Source: Physella acuta
Lineage: Eukaryota > Mollusca > Gastropoda > Physidae
Assembly (NCBI RefSeq): GCF_028476545.1
Contig: NW_026732664.1
Span: forward strand, 186,001 to 250,000
Direction: 5' to 3'
DNA: 64,000 bases
Shown: one piece after another, positions 48,140-60,300 of the stretch
How positions within the stretch are numbered: the first letter of the stretch is position 1
Layout of the letters: each line of letters starts with the position of its first letter
The notes under the pieces: model-generated
The model's database searches: none
Told to the model about the DNA's origin: nothing
Seen by the model: the letters and a program-made list of their open reading frames with translations, nothing else
Translations under genes and position numbers: made by a program

Positions 48140-49160
48140 CATATAACAATTACATATGTAACATATATATAACAGTAACATCCACATCGTGTCAATCATT
48201 AATTTAACATACACTTACAAATACTTTACACTTTATTCACGTATTTCACAACTCTTAAATATATTTACATTTTTAAATAACAAAAATTAGACAATCATAC
48301 ATTACTTATATTTAACACAAATTAAACAATCATATGTTACTTATATTTAACACAAATTAAACAATCATACATTACCTGTCATGAACAGTTTCTCGTTTAT
48401 TCCTGTTCGAAAAATATTTTGCACTGAAAGGTTCCTATACGTTATATTTAAACCCCACTATCTACGTCAATGATATATGTATTAAAACGTAAAAAAAAAA
48501 ATCACTCTCCACACTTAGATCATACGTGTATGTGTGTTTAGCCGATCTGTATTAACTATCCCACTGGATATTAGATTCCCTATCTGTTTCTTGGTGTTTT
48601 GTGACAGTTCGGTTATTAGACTATTCTGAATTACCTCCTGTCTATTTGTCAAAACACGTAAAAGATTTAGCAAAAAATATTCGCTTTAAAGGGCATAAAT
48701 TTACGCTATAAACGGGTTTTCCCAGTTGGTAATAGGTATCAAAAGAAAATATTAGCGTCACGGTGCGTGCAAGTTTTCGCTTTTGGCCAAAGCAAATATA
48801 TCGATTTTTATTCAAAGACTTGATAGGGCGGAAATATGGCATTCAATAAAAAGTTGTGGAGATAGTTAAAAGGCGAAAGGCGGGCTGGGTAAACGATCCA
48901 ATGGTGCAGGAAGATAATGTCCCTGTTTGTGCCGCTCTCCTGTTCACGTAAGCGCGTCATTGGTGTTGGTGATATTTCTGTCTACTCGTTTAGTCTGTCT
49001 GTCTGTCGGTTCGTCCATCCGTGAAGAGTTACAGAAGATTGGAATGGAGAAGTCTTCGATGTGACTTCAGGCTAATCCTTGCTGCAGATACACTGGGGGC
49101 TTCAAGTGTTTATTGAAAGGGGGCGTTTTGCTGCTTAAAGTAATGCCCTAGAGCACCCCC
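48140..49160. other. AT-rich intergenic or intronic DNA, no gene seen
   Basis: Three copies of an approximately 38-bp AT-rich repeat (ACAATCATACATTACTTATA type) lie at 48285-48375. No supported exon, RNA gene or element terminus was found. Confidence 0.5.
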
Positions 49161-49355
49161 ACTACATACCATGTGACGAGTCTAGAAGTCCCCTCGACCC
49201 CTTGCTCCTGTGAGCACAACCCCCCCCCCCCCACCACCACCACATACCATGTGACGTGTCTTGTAGTCCCCTCAACCCCCTGCTCCTGTGAGCACCCCAC
49301 CCCCCCCCACCACCACATACCGAGTGACGTGTCCCCCCTACGTCTTTACGAGCAG
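49140..49355. repeat. About 75-bp imperfect direct repeat upstream of the exon candidate
   Basis: Two copies of CATACCATGTGACG followed by GTCCCCTC, CCTTGCTCCTGTGAGCAC and a poly-C run are followed by a third, diverged copy. The third copy ends TCTTTACGAGCAG, the proposed acceptor of the exon at 49356. Confidence 0.7.
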
Positions 49356-49438
49356 CTCAAGAGCCACAACCTGCGTCCTACAGGTGGACAAGTGGTTCAA
49401 CTGTGCGACTCGTACATGGCCATAAACACCTTCAGTAG
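49356..49438 (+). CDS. Candidate exon following 41435-41493
   Basis: The acceptor TTTACGAGCAG is followed by 83 nt reading LKSHNLRPTGGQVVQLCDSY then MAINTFS. A GT donor after AGTAG at 49439 gives phase 2. Codon use is GC-rich and gene-like, unlike the flanks. The tandem array at 49431 repeats AACACCTTCAGTAGGTGCTT, i.e. this exon end plus donor, as at well-supported exons elsewhere in the window. The family is not recognised; a repeat-rich helical protein is a guess. Confidence 0.4.
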
Positions 49439-50148
49439 GTGCTTTAATCATATTCAATAGGTGCTTTAATCATATTCAATAGGTGCTTTTAACACCTTCA
49501 GTAGGTGCTTTTAACACATTCAATAGGTGCTTTTAACACCTTCAGTAGGTGCTTTTAACACATACAGTAGGTGCTTTTAACACCTTCAGTAGGTGCTTTA
49601 ATCACATTCAATAGGTGCTTTTAACACATTCAATAGGTGCTTTTAACACATTCAATAGGTGCTTTTAACACATTCAATAGGTGCTTTTAACACATTCAAT
49701 AGCGGCTTTAAACACATACAGTAGGTGTTTTAACACCTTCAGTAGGTGCTTTAATCACATTCAATAGGTGCTTTTAACACCTTCAGTAGGTGCTTTTAAC
49801 ACCTTCAGTAGGTGCTTTTAACACCTTCAGTAGGTGCTTTTAACACCTTCAGTAGGTGCTTTTAACACCTTCAGTAGGTGCTTTTAACACCTTCAGTAGG
49901 TGCTTTTAACACATTCAATAGGTGCTTTTAACACATTCAATAGGTGCTTTTAACACCTTTAGTAGGTGCTTTAATCACATTCAATAGCGGCTTTAAACAC
50001 CCACAGTAGGTGCTTTTAACACATTCAATAGGTGCTTTTAACACATTCAATAGGTGCTTTTAACACATTCAATAGGTGCTTTTAACACATTCAATAGGTG
50101 CTTTTAACACATTCAATAGAAGCTTTAAACACATACAGTAGCGGCCCT
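49431..50148. repeat. 22-bp minisatellite, about 32 copies, seeded at the 49356 exon end
   Basis: Units read AGGTGCTTTTAACACCTTCA then GT. A second major form has ACACATTCAAT and occasional units have AGCGGC. Confidence 0.95.
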
Positions 50149-51266
50149 ACAGTAAAAACAGTTTAGTATTATTTTATCAAATCAAATATATAAAAAAAAC
50201 GCCCTCAACATCTCCTCGAAATCATCCGGAATTGCCATGGAAACAATGAAAGTCAGAAGAATTGTTTTCCATGATAAAATACACTCTAGCGGTCAGTGGT
50301 GGTCATCTATAAATGCCGTGACACTCATTGTGGAGGGGGGGGGAGAGGAGGTCCGGATGTCTTGATGTGTGAAGAATCGTGAAGGTGGGCTTTTAAAAAA
50401 GGTTTTTAGACTAGAATCTAGCATTAAAGAAAAAATATATTGTTATGAAAATTGATCTAAATTTGCTAAAAATTACAGTATTTAAATATTAATAACAACA
50501 GTAATGTAGATTCATATACAAAGGGAAACTACTGAGTAATTTCGGCGAAAATCATTCTATGTTGGTTATTTCCCCTTATTAATTTGCGCGTGGTTTTTTT
50601 TTGGGGGGGGGGGGGGGGGGGGGTCTGCAAGTTTTAAACAAAAGTTTTCAACTCAACCCCACCCTCCTCCATCATTACTCATTCGGCGCCCCGAGGTTAC
50701 ACTACCCTCGCCATTGCGAGCATGCGATTTCAGTTCTGTCACTAGCCCAACTTTTGACTTACCTGTGGGCCTATCACACCTGTGGGACTATAATACCTGT
50801 GGGCCTATGATACCTGCAAACTGGAATATGAAGGTGAAACACAGGGAGTGTATTGTGTATCAATAATATGTGAGTTTCTACAGAGGTATTTTTAAAACTC
50901 CTCCCCCCACCCAATTTACAGACTTTTAAATGTCTGACAATAAAATGGCATAATCAGGAAAAGACATTACATTGTCACATTAGATGAATTAGATATAGAT
51001 CTAGATCTATAGGCCTATTTTTCTTAATAAGCGCCATGTCAAGGTGTCAATTAAATTTTAAAAGAAGTTCTTTTTTCCCAAGACGTCTTCTAAAATGATT
51101 TTTTATTGCACGAACCAGAAATGAAAGAGAAGTAGGTCAACCTGAACCTACAAAACCTAACCAGGTAAGATATTGACCCCGCTACGGTTGGTGAACCAAT
51201 GGACGATAAGCTGTAGTCGCTGCCAACCAATCGCACGTTGTCGCACGAACGCTTCATGTCGCCAAG
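50149..51266. other. Region upstream of the claudin-like gene
   Basis: Mostly AT-rich, with a G18-type run at 50604-50622 and three copies of ACCTGTGGGCCTAT-type units (50761-50815). Close to the ATG are two CCAAT motifs (51197-51201 and 51227-51231), which may be promoter elements. No other gene is supported. Confidence 0.45.
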
Positions 51267-52218
51267 ATGGCGATCAAGACCAAAACATTCTCTCTGGCAG
51301 GCCTGGCTTGCACTGTCCTCTGTGTCGTGGCCATTGTCGTGTCGTTCGCTTCTGACCGGTGGGTTGTGTCCACGGAGAAAGAGGTGTCCGGTTTTAAAAA
51401 TATTGGACTGTGGTCAGCGTGTTTCTCACGGTACAGGCCGCCTGCATACGCCTTGGTGGACAAGTTTTACGATGGCTGCTGGTGGGTTCTAGACAGAGAG
51501 ATGGACGATCTGAGAGTGTTCCTGTTTCCGGGTTAGTATTTGTTGATGTTCCTAGTAGGCCTAGTTGTCTAGTTGATCTGCTCTCTACTGACTTCCAATC
51601 TTCTGCCAAAGTCCTAGAAGATCTAGATCTAGATCTACTAGGATGTCCGTGATAACTCGACTGTAACCTTAATGTAGCTTGTCTCACCTGAGACAGGTAA
51701 GGTTTTGATTGGGTTACCTATTTCTTCAGAAATGTCTTACCTGGAGGGACCTGCTAGATTCAGTAGACTTGAAGAAGGGCTAGATAATTTTTTTTTTAGT
51801 TGTCTACTGCAAGCATTTATGACATATGTCTTATAGTGACATGTATTATTAATATTTTATTAATTGGCCTACTCATTAATTTAATTAAGAGTCATTATTG
51901 TGAATGTATGAATGAATGTGCCATTGTTGGGGGGGGGGGACAATTTTCAATAAAATCCTGTATGTCAACCCGTGGCATCGCTAGGTTGGGTGTCACCCGG
52001 TGCAGCATCTCATGGTGTCACCCGGTGCAGCACCTCATGGTGTCACCCGGTGCAGCACCTCATGGTGTCACCCGGTGCAGCACCTCATGGTGTCACCCGG
52101 TGCAGCATCTCATGGTGTCACCCGGTGCAGCACCTCATGGTGTCACCCGGTGCAGCACCTCATGGTGTCACCCCTCCACCACCAAAGAAAAAATGTATAT
52201 CCTCTATATGGGATATAT

Positions 52219-52282
<64 letters not shown>

Positions 52283-54765
52283 GGCCTCTATGTATAGTTG
52301 CAATACTAATACTTGTTCCATAAGTTAAACATCTTCTGATGTGCTGTAACCTAAAGTTAAACATCTTCTGATGTGCTGTAACCATAAGTTAAACATCTTC
52401 TGATGTGCTGTAACCTCTTGTTCCACAGGCTGGTTTGTGGGCACGCAGGTTCTGGTGTCCATTAGTTTGTTCTTTGAACTACTGGCCACCATCATCCTCA
52501 TCGTCAACATCATCAACTGTTTTCTTTACCACCCTCTCAAGCTTCAGATCACCAGGGGCCTGTCTATGTCAGCTGCCATTTTACATGGACTCACAGGTGG
52601 GTGGAGTCTACTTCATGTCAATCATTACATCAATTAGTAGGTGGGTGGAGTCTACTTCATATCAATCATTACATGCCTTAGTAGGTGGGTGGAGTCTACT
52701 TCATGTCTATCATTACATCAATTAGTAGGTGGGTGGAGTCTACTTCATATCAATCATTACATGCCTTAGTAGGTGGGTGGAGTCTACTTCATGTCTATCA
52801 TTACATCAATTAGTAGGTGGGTGGAGTCTACTTCATGTCCATCATTACGTGGCATAGTAGGTGGGTGGAGTCTGCTTCATGTCAATCATTACATGCCTTA
52901 GTAGGTGGGTGGAGTCTACTTCATGTCAATCATTACATGACTTAGTAGGTGGGTGGAGTCTACTTCATGTCAATCATTACATCAATTAGTAGGTGGGTGG
53001 AGTCTACTTCATGTCCATCATTACGTGGCATAGTAGGTGGGTGGAGTCTACTTCATGTCAATCATTACATGAATTAGTAGGTGGGTGGAGTCTACTTCAT
53101 GTCTATCATTACATCAATTAGTAGGTGGGTGGAGTCTACTTCATGTCAATCATTACATGCCTTAGTAGGTGGGTGGAGTTAATTTTGTGTCAATCATTAC
53201 ATGGCTTAGTAGGTGGGTGGAGATAATTTTGTGTCAATCATTACATGAATTAGTAGGTGGGTGGAGTCTACTTCATGTCCATCATTACATGGCATAGTAG
53301 GTGGGTGGAGTTTATTTTGTGTCAATTATTTTGCACTGTTGGTTGTAGTTTATCAGCAAACTTCAACCATTTATACAAACTTTCACACATTCATTGTTCT
53401 TTCTAAAGCAATTCTTACATTTGATTGTCTCCCTTAGGGATCCTTCTTGCTGTTGCTGTCATCATGTTTGGGGCAAGGGCTGATAACTCCAGGACATGGC
53501 TTGAGAAACCGGACCAGAATTATCTCTCCTGGTCATTTGGAATCTGTGTGCTAGCAGTTTTTCTGGCCATCATAGCCATGATGTTCCAGTTCTTGGAGTT
53601 CTTCAGATACCGCCTAGAGCACGGTCAGGTTGACGAGCCCAAGGTTTACTTCACCAAGGACCCCCCACCTGCCACTAATTACGCGTACTCTCATCAAAAC
53701 AACTCCCAGTCCAGCATCAACACTGCCCACAGTCTCAAGTCCCCAGCCTATGCCAGCAGGTACCAAGGGTCGCAGTCGTCCATTAATGCCAGACCTCCTG
53801 ACACAACATTTGCAGTCAGTGGCAGGGGTGAGGTGTACATCAATGGGCTGGCCAACCCTCCGCCAGCCTACCACTCCCCCAGGACCAACCCACGCTCGTC
53901 CACCTACTCACAGAGGCGACAGTACGATGACCCTGACTCCCAGAGAGCTGTAGACAAGAACGGGACACAAAAATCTGGCGCAGGCCGCGGCAATGATTAC
54001 GAGGAATCAAAACAAATCAAGCAGCCCGTATTGCCTGAGTATGTTAAAAAAGGTGATGAGAAGAAAAAGTCATTCAGCGACTCTTCAGAAGGTTCAGACG
54101 TTAGTGATGGTGAGGCTGAAAAAAAGAAAATGAATGTTTCCAGTGTCAAGAAAAAGAAAAGTTCAGAGAGTAAGAAATCCAAATCCAAGAGCAGGTCAGA
54201 TTCCGAGAACAGGAAGAAGAAAAAGAAGTCTGATGAGAAGGACGATAAACGGCGTTCATCTAAAAAACACAGAAGTAAAGATGAGGATTCAGATGAAGAT
54301 AGGTCAAGGTCAAGAAGTCGAAGGCGGTCAAGCAAGGGAAGTTCACCCCACTCCAAGAGACGCAGTAGCCGATCACGTGACCGAAGTCGCTCAAGAGACT
54401 TAAATTCAACGTATTCCGACTCTGATGCTGGGTCTGTACGCAGTAGGTCACGTCGCAGACACGACAAGGATGAAGCCTTCAGTAGGAAAGATGGCAAAAG
54501 ACGATCTGCTTCAGAAGATCGATCAAAAAGTAAAAAAAAACATTCAAGACGAGAAAGCAAAAAGCCAGGCCACTACAGTGAGGATGATATATCTGGGTCA
54601 GAGTACAGCAGCAGACGTAAGACCAAATCACACGGCAGCGAGTCAGGACGGGTAAAAAAGTCCAGGTCTCGTGAATTTTCTGATAATGAAAGTGTTCAGA
54701 GCAAACAGAGTAGACGTACAGTTGATAAACCAAAGGGGACGTACTCCAGCTACTATGAGTACTAA
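51267..54765 (+). CDS. Claudin/PMP22-fold four-helix membrane protein with long basic-serine tail
   Basis: Three phase-consistent exons: 51267-51531, 52429-52596, 53438-54765, giving 586 residues. Four hydrophobic helices are visible: LAGLACTVLCVVAIVVSFA (about 10-28), VLVSISLFFELLATIILIVN (about 95-115), AAILHGLTGILLAVAVIMFG (about 136-156) and FGICVLAVFLAIIAMMFQFL (about 177-197). The first extracellular loop has IGLWSACF, the W-GLW-C signature of the claudin/PMP22/Clc-like superfamily. Residues from about 215 are cytoplasmic: a Pro/Tyr/Ser-rich part, then about 250 residues dominated by K, R, S, D and E (RSRSRRRSS, KKKKKSDEK), ending in TYSSYYEY. Members act in cell junctions or as channel subunits; the specific role is not known. 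The ATG sits in a good context (AAGATGG). The C-terminal tail is unusually long for the fold. Confidence 0.88.
51970..52279. mobile_element. hAT-type element end with internal 25-bp array and (TA)n
   Basis: The start CGTGGCATCGCTAGGTTGGG matches the ends at 7747 and 47733. It is followed by about eight units of GTGTCACCCGGTGCAGCACC then TCATG (to about 52172), a motif present once in the relative at 7747. A (TA)n run fills 52207-52279. The right terminus is not recognisable, so the element looks truncated. It lies in intron 1 of the claudin-like gene. Confidence 0.65.
52322..52412. repeat. About 32-bp repeat, 3 copies, next to the exon 2 acceptor
   Basis: Units read AAGTTAAACATCTTCTGATG then TGCTGTAACC. 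The third unit runs into the acceptor CTTGTTCCACAG of exon 2 (52429). Confidence 0.92.
52597..53335. repeat. 44-bp minisatellite, about 17 copies, starting at and repeating the exon 2 donor
   Basis: The true donor ACAG-GTGGGTGGAG opens the first unit. Every following unit begins AGTAG-GTGGGTGGAG and continues TCTACTTCATGTCAATCATT. Intron 2 of the claudin-like gene is almost entirely this array, which offers about 17 donor-like sites. Confidence 0.95.
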
Positions 54766-56615
54766 CTTAGTGAACATTAATTAAAGGCAGTTTTGTGTAT
54801 GTGAGCATTTTGTTCTATTTTTGGCATGAAATCTAATGTAAAAAAACTCATGTAATTTCTGTAAAACAAATGTACTGTTTTATTTTGCTGGTTCAATATC
54901 ACTATGAAATAGATTTAATGAAATGTTTAATTACAATTAATTATTGGTAAGGTTTTAACTTTAACCTAATCTTGCTCAATGAGTTTTTTATGAATGTTGT
55001 TGTACATAGACAAGAAGAATGGCTCAACTAGTGAAAGTATTTTGTGTAAATGTTTTTGTTGAAGAATGGCTCAACTAGTTGAAAGTATTTTGTGTAAATG
55101 TTTTTGTAGAAGAATGGCTCAACTAGTGAAAGTATTTTGTGAAAATGTTTTTGTTGAAGAATGGCTCAACTAGTTGAAAGTATTTTGTGTAAATGTTTTT
55201 GTAGAAGAATGGCTCAACTAGTTGAAAGTATTTTGTTTAAATGTTTTCGTTGAAGAATGGCTCAACTAGTGAAAGTATTTTGTGAAAATGTTTTTGTTGA
55301 AAGAGTGGCACAAATTGTTGGATATTTTCAGTCTTGGATTTTTATTCCCAATAGAAAAAGACCATGTAATTTTTCCTTCGTTTTTAAAGCATTCATTACA
55401 TTTTGTATACCATCCTAAACAGGTTAGGGCCTGAGTCTAGAGAAAATGTTTTTGGTAGTTGAGCCACAATCCTTACAGTGACTTACAATAGCATCAATGA
55501 TCTCATTACTTGTACATTAACCAACAGACTGTAGCCATTCTGGTTGTTCAGATTTATTTGTTTTTACTGAAGCTCTTAAAAACATGTCTTTGTTGTTAGG
55601 CTAAGATTGTGTAACACTACCTGCCATTGTTAGGCTAGGCTAAGCTTAAAAAAACCAAAAGTATTTCATGACTAGTGTCTTCAGTTTTATCCAACCAGAA
55701 ACATGTACTGTACATAGGCATGTATAAACCAGCGTCAAACATACAAGCGTGTACATAGTGGACGAACATTTGGAACAGAATACTCTAATGTGTGATCTAT
55801 GGCTATGGCTCTTGTAAAATGTTGGTGACTATTTAATGATCTGTATAGAATGTTTTCTTGTAAATATTTTTGTTTTTAACATTTAATACACACCACCACT
55901 TTGAATGTGACTTCTAGATCAGAATTGCCTACACAAACTAAACATTCCATTTCTCAAATTTGTACAAAACTATATATTTTGGTAAAAACATTCATAATTT
56001 TACACTATTGTTATTTATAAAATGTTTGAATGCAAATGTTTTAATTAATTTCTTTACAATCATACACTATATAATTAACATTAAAATTTAATTAGAATAT
56101 CGTATCATTTTGAGCAATTAATTAGTGTACCTGTCAATGTGCATTGACTTTTTTAGAGATTTCCCCCTAATTTAATATTCTGTAGCTTTTAAAATGAGCT
56201 CCTTTATTTATTCAGTTTTTTTTTTTGCTTGCATATGAAACTTTTATTAAAAACATTTTCCTGTGAAAATTAGAAAGTGTTCTTCAAAGTTTGCAGCAAA
56301 AAATTAAGATGTATACAAGTATTGTGTAGATCACAGGGCCTTATGAAATACTTTGTGTTACCTTCACTAAGCAGCAGGTTATGCAGTTTACAATCATCCT
56401 GATTTTTGTTCATATATTTTTAAAGTTTGTATATTTTTAAACACAGGCATATTTTATACCTAAAGTTTGTACATTTTTAAAAACTGAGGCATATTTTAAT
56501 ATTTGTCAGATTCCCGCCTTGTACTTGCTCTAACATTCCATTATAATCTTTGTACATTCAAAAGATGAAACTTTTATACAGATTTTTTGTAAATAAATTA
56601 TTGTTGAATCCCTGA
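54766..56615 (+). other. 3' UTR of the claudin-like gene with tandem repeat and poly-A signal
   Basis: AT-rich sequence runs from the stop codon to a candidate poly-A signal AATAAA at 56592-56597. At about 55010-55310 there are six copies of a roughly 46-bp unit containing GAAGAATGGCTCAACTAGTG and AAAGTATTTTGTGTAAATG. The extent of the UTR is inferred. Confidence 0.6.
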
Positions 56616-57390
56616 ATTCCTGTTTTTTTTGTGGAGTTAAAATAGCATGACAATGGCACCACAGACAGTATTTTGAGGACTAAGAGGAACAATCCAAAAC
56701 AGACCCCTTGTAATGGGAGTTGTGTCCCATCTCAATGCTAGAAAGTTGACAATTTTAACAAGAGGAACCTGTTATATGAAAACTAGACCACCTTTGTCTT
56801 TTCAGAAAAATATAACTACAATTTGTTTTAGTCTAGTAACTGGATATATTTTAAAGTTTCAATCCTTACTAGCAAACAATTTCAAGAAACCTGACAACAA
56901 TTACTTACTGGTGATTTTTTAAATTTATTCTTGGTAAAGCACCACTAGTTTTGGCTACACACTGGTAATGGTCTTGTAACATACAACAATAATACAAATG
57001 GTACATTCAAAATGTTTTTTGATCACAAATTTATGGTCCAACATTTTCCTTTGATAATGGCATGGTCTATATCCATTGATCTAGAATATCAGTTGAGCCT
57101 AATATACAGACTGGTTCAGTTGACAGCATCTCACAGACCAGTTGAATGAAAGCACTAAAGGTCCACTTTTAACTTTATATGACTTACAGACCAAAATGGT
57201 TTAACAATTCTACACAAATTTTGTTTTACAAATTTAAAATAAATAATATAACTAACATTAACAAAATAAATGTTCAGTTTAGGCAACAACTGGCTACAAT
57301 TTATGCATTTTATTACTGGATATTTTGTTTGCTTGGCCTGGTAAGTTTTCCAAATGCAGTAAAATAAATATTTTGTTTATTGCACATTTC
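56616..57390. other. Convergent intergenic region between the claudin-like gene and HMGCL
   Basis: AT-rich, with no supported gene or repeat. On the minus strand an AATAAA lies at 57376-57381, only about ten bases past the HMGCL stop, which is probably too close to be the main poly-A signal. Confidence 0.4.
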
Positions 57391-60300
57391 TTAGAGTGAT
57401 GATTTGGTGGCTTGAGTGACCTTTGACCCTGACTTTCTTCCTAGGGCTTTAGAAATATACTGGCCGGCATCAATCAGCTTGTGTATATCTACACCCTGTG
57501 GGGGGGGGGGGGGGGGACAAAAATTGTTTTAACAGTAGGCAAGACATTTGTTGAGCTACATCTAGTGGTGGTAAACACAAGCCCTACCCACCCCTACACA
57601 ATGACAATAACCTTTGTACAACACCCCCAGAGACCTGACTCTCTAACACCCCCAAAGACCTAACCCTCAAACAACACCCCCAAAGACCTAACCCTCAAAC
57701 AACACCCCCAGAGACCTAACCCTCAAACACCCCCAAAGACCTAACCCTCAAACAACACCCCCAAAGACCTAATCCTCAAACACCCCCAGAGACCTTACCC
57801 TCAGAATGGTCACCCCATTCATCATGTAAACATTAAACTCACTGTTTTAATGGCCACCCCATTCATCATGTAAACATTAAACTCACTGTTTTAATGGCTA
57901 GCCCATTCATGATGTAAACATTAAACTCACTGTTTTAATGGCTAGCCCATTCATCATGTAAACATTAAACTCACTGTTTTAATGGCTAGCCCATTCATCA
58001 TGTAAACATTAAACTCACTGTTTTAATGGCCAACCCATTCATCATGTAAACATTAAACTCACTGTTTTAATGGCTAGCCCATTCATCATGTAAACAACAT
58101 CTTCTGTCGAGACATTCCCGCTGGCACCTTTAGCATATGGACATCCGCCAAGACCAGCAGCTGAACTGTCAAATATTTTTATCCCCATCTGCAGAGAAAC
58201 AAACCCAATGTTGATGCTCCAGAAATAACTCTAGTTGTAGCTCCCATGTGGATGTGTGTAGAAAATACAGTCAGTAACACCCACCTGTAGGGCCGCTAAT
58301 ATGTTGGCCAAAGCTTGACCGTACGTGTCATGACAGTGTATGGCCAGCCGGTCAATAGGCACCATCTTGGACACCACAGAGATCAGATTCCTCATGGCCC
58401 CAGGGGTCCCCACCCCAATGGTGTCACCCAGAGATATCTCGTAACAGCCAATGTCCAGCAGGCTCTTGGCCACCTGTCAACATCAGCCAATACAACAGTG
58501 GTCAACATCAGCCAATACAACAGTCAGTGGTCAACATCAGCCAATACAACAGTGGTCAACATCAGCCAATATAACAGTCAGTGGTCAACATCAGCCAATA
58601 CAACAGTGGTCAACATCAGCCAATACAACAGTGGTCAACATCAGCCAATACAACAGTGGTCAACATCAGCCAATATAACAGTCAGTGGTCAACATCAGCC
58701 AATACAACAGTGGTCAACATCAGCCAATACAACAGTCAGTGGTCAACATCAGCCAATATAACAGTGGTCAACATCAGCCAATACAACAGTCAGTGGTCAA
58801 CATCAGCCAATACAACAGTCAGTGGTCAACATCAGCCAATACAACAGTCAGTGGTCAACATCAGCCAATACAAGTCAGTGGTCAACATCAGCCAATACAA
58901 CAGTGGTCAACATCAGCCAATATAACAGTGGTCAACATCAGCCAATACAACAGTCAGTGGTCAACATCAGCCAATATAACAGTGGTCAACATCAGCCAAT
59001 ACAACAGTCAGTGGTCAACATCAGCCAATACAACAGTCAGTGGTCAACATCAGCCAATATAACAGTGGTCAACATCAGCCAATACAACAGTCAGTGGTCA
59101 ACATCAGCCAATACAACAGTCAGTGGTCAACAACAGCCAATACAACAGTCAGTGGTCAACATCACCTAATATAACAGTCAGTGGTCAACATCAGCCAATA
59201 CAACAGTGGTCAACATCAGCCAATATAACAGTGGTCAACATCAGCCAATACAACAGTCAGTGGTCAACATCAGCCAATACAACAGTCAGTGGTCAACATC
59301 AGCCAATACAAGTCAGTGGTCAACATCAGCCAATACAACAGTGGTCAACATCAGCCAATATAACAGTGGTCAACATCAGCCAATACAACAGTCAGTGGTC
59401 AACATCAGCCAATATAACAGTGGTCAACATCAGCCAATACAACAGTCAGTGGTCAACATCAGCCAATACAACAGTCAGTGGTCAACATCAGCCAATATAA
59501 CAGTGGTCAACATCAGCCAATACAACAGTCAGTGGTCAACATCAGCCAATACAACAGTCAGTGGTCAACAACAGCCAATACAACAGTCAGTGGTCAACAT
59601 CACCTAATATAACAGTCAGTGGTCAACATCAGCCAATACAACAGTGGTCAACATCAGCCAATACAACAGTGGTCAACATCAGCCAATACAACAGTCAGTG
59701 GTCAACATCAGCCAATATAACAGTGGTCAACATCAGCCAATATAACAGTGGTCAACATCAGCCAATATAACAGTGGTCAACATCAGCCAATACAACAGTC
59801 AGTGGTCAACATCAGCCAAAATAACAGTGGTCAACATCAGCCAATACAACAGTCAGTGGTCAACATCAGCCAATACAACAGTCAGTGGTCAACATCAGCC
59901 AATACAAGTCAGTGGTCAACATCAGCCAATACAACAGTGGTCAACATCAGCCAATATAACAGTGGTCAACATCAGCCAATACAAGTCAGTGGTCAACATC
60001 AGCCAATATAACAGTGGTCAACATCAGCCAATACAACAGTCAGTGGTCAACATCAGCCAATACAACAGTGGTCAACATCAGCCAATACAACAGTGGTCAA
60101 CATCAGCCAATACAACAGTCAGTGGTCAACATCAGCCAATATAACAGTGGTCAACATCAGCCAATACAACAGTCAGTGGTCAACATCAGCCAATATAACA
60201 GTGGTCAACATCAGCCAATACAACAGTCAGTGGTCAACATCAGCCAATACAACAGTCAGTGGTCAACAACAGCCAATACAACAGTCAGTGGTCAGCATCA

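Noticed and set aside
53997-54560. 187-residue antisense frame rich in Ser, Leu and Asp
   Set aside because: It is the shadow of the K/R/S-rich tail of the claudin-like gene.
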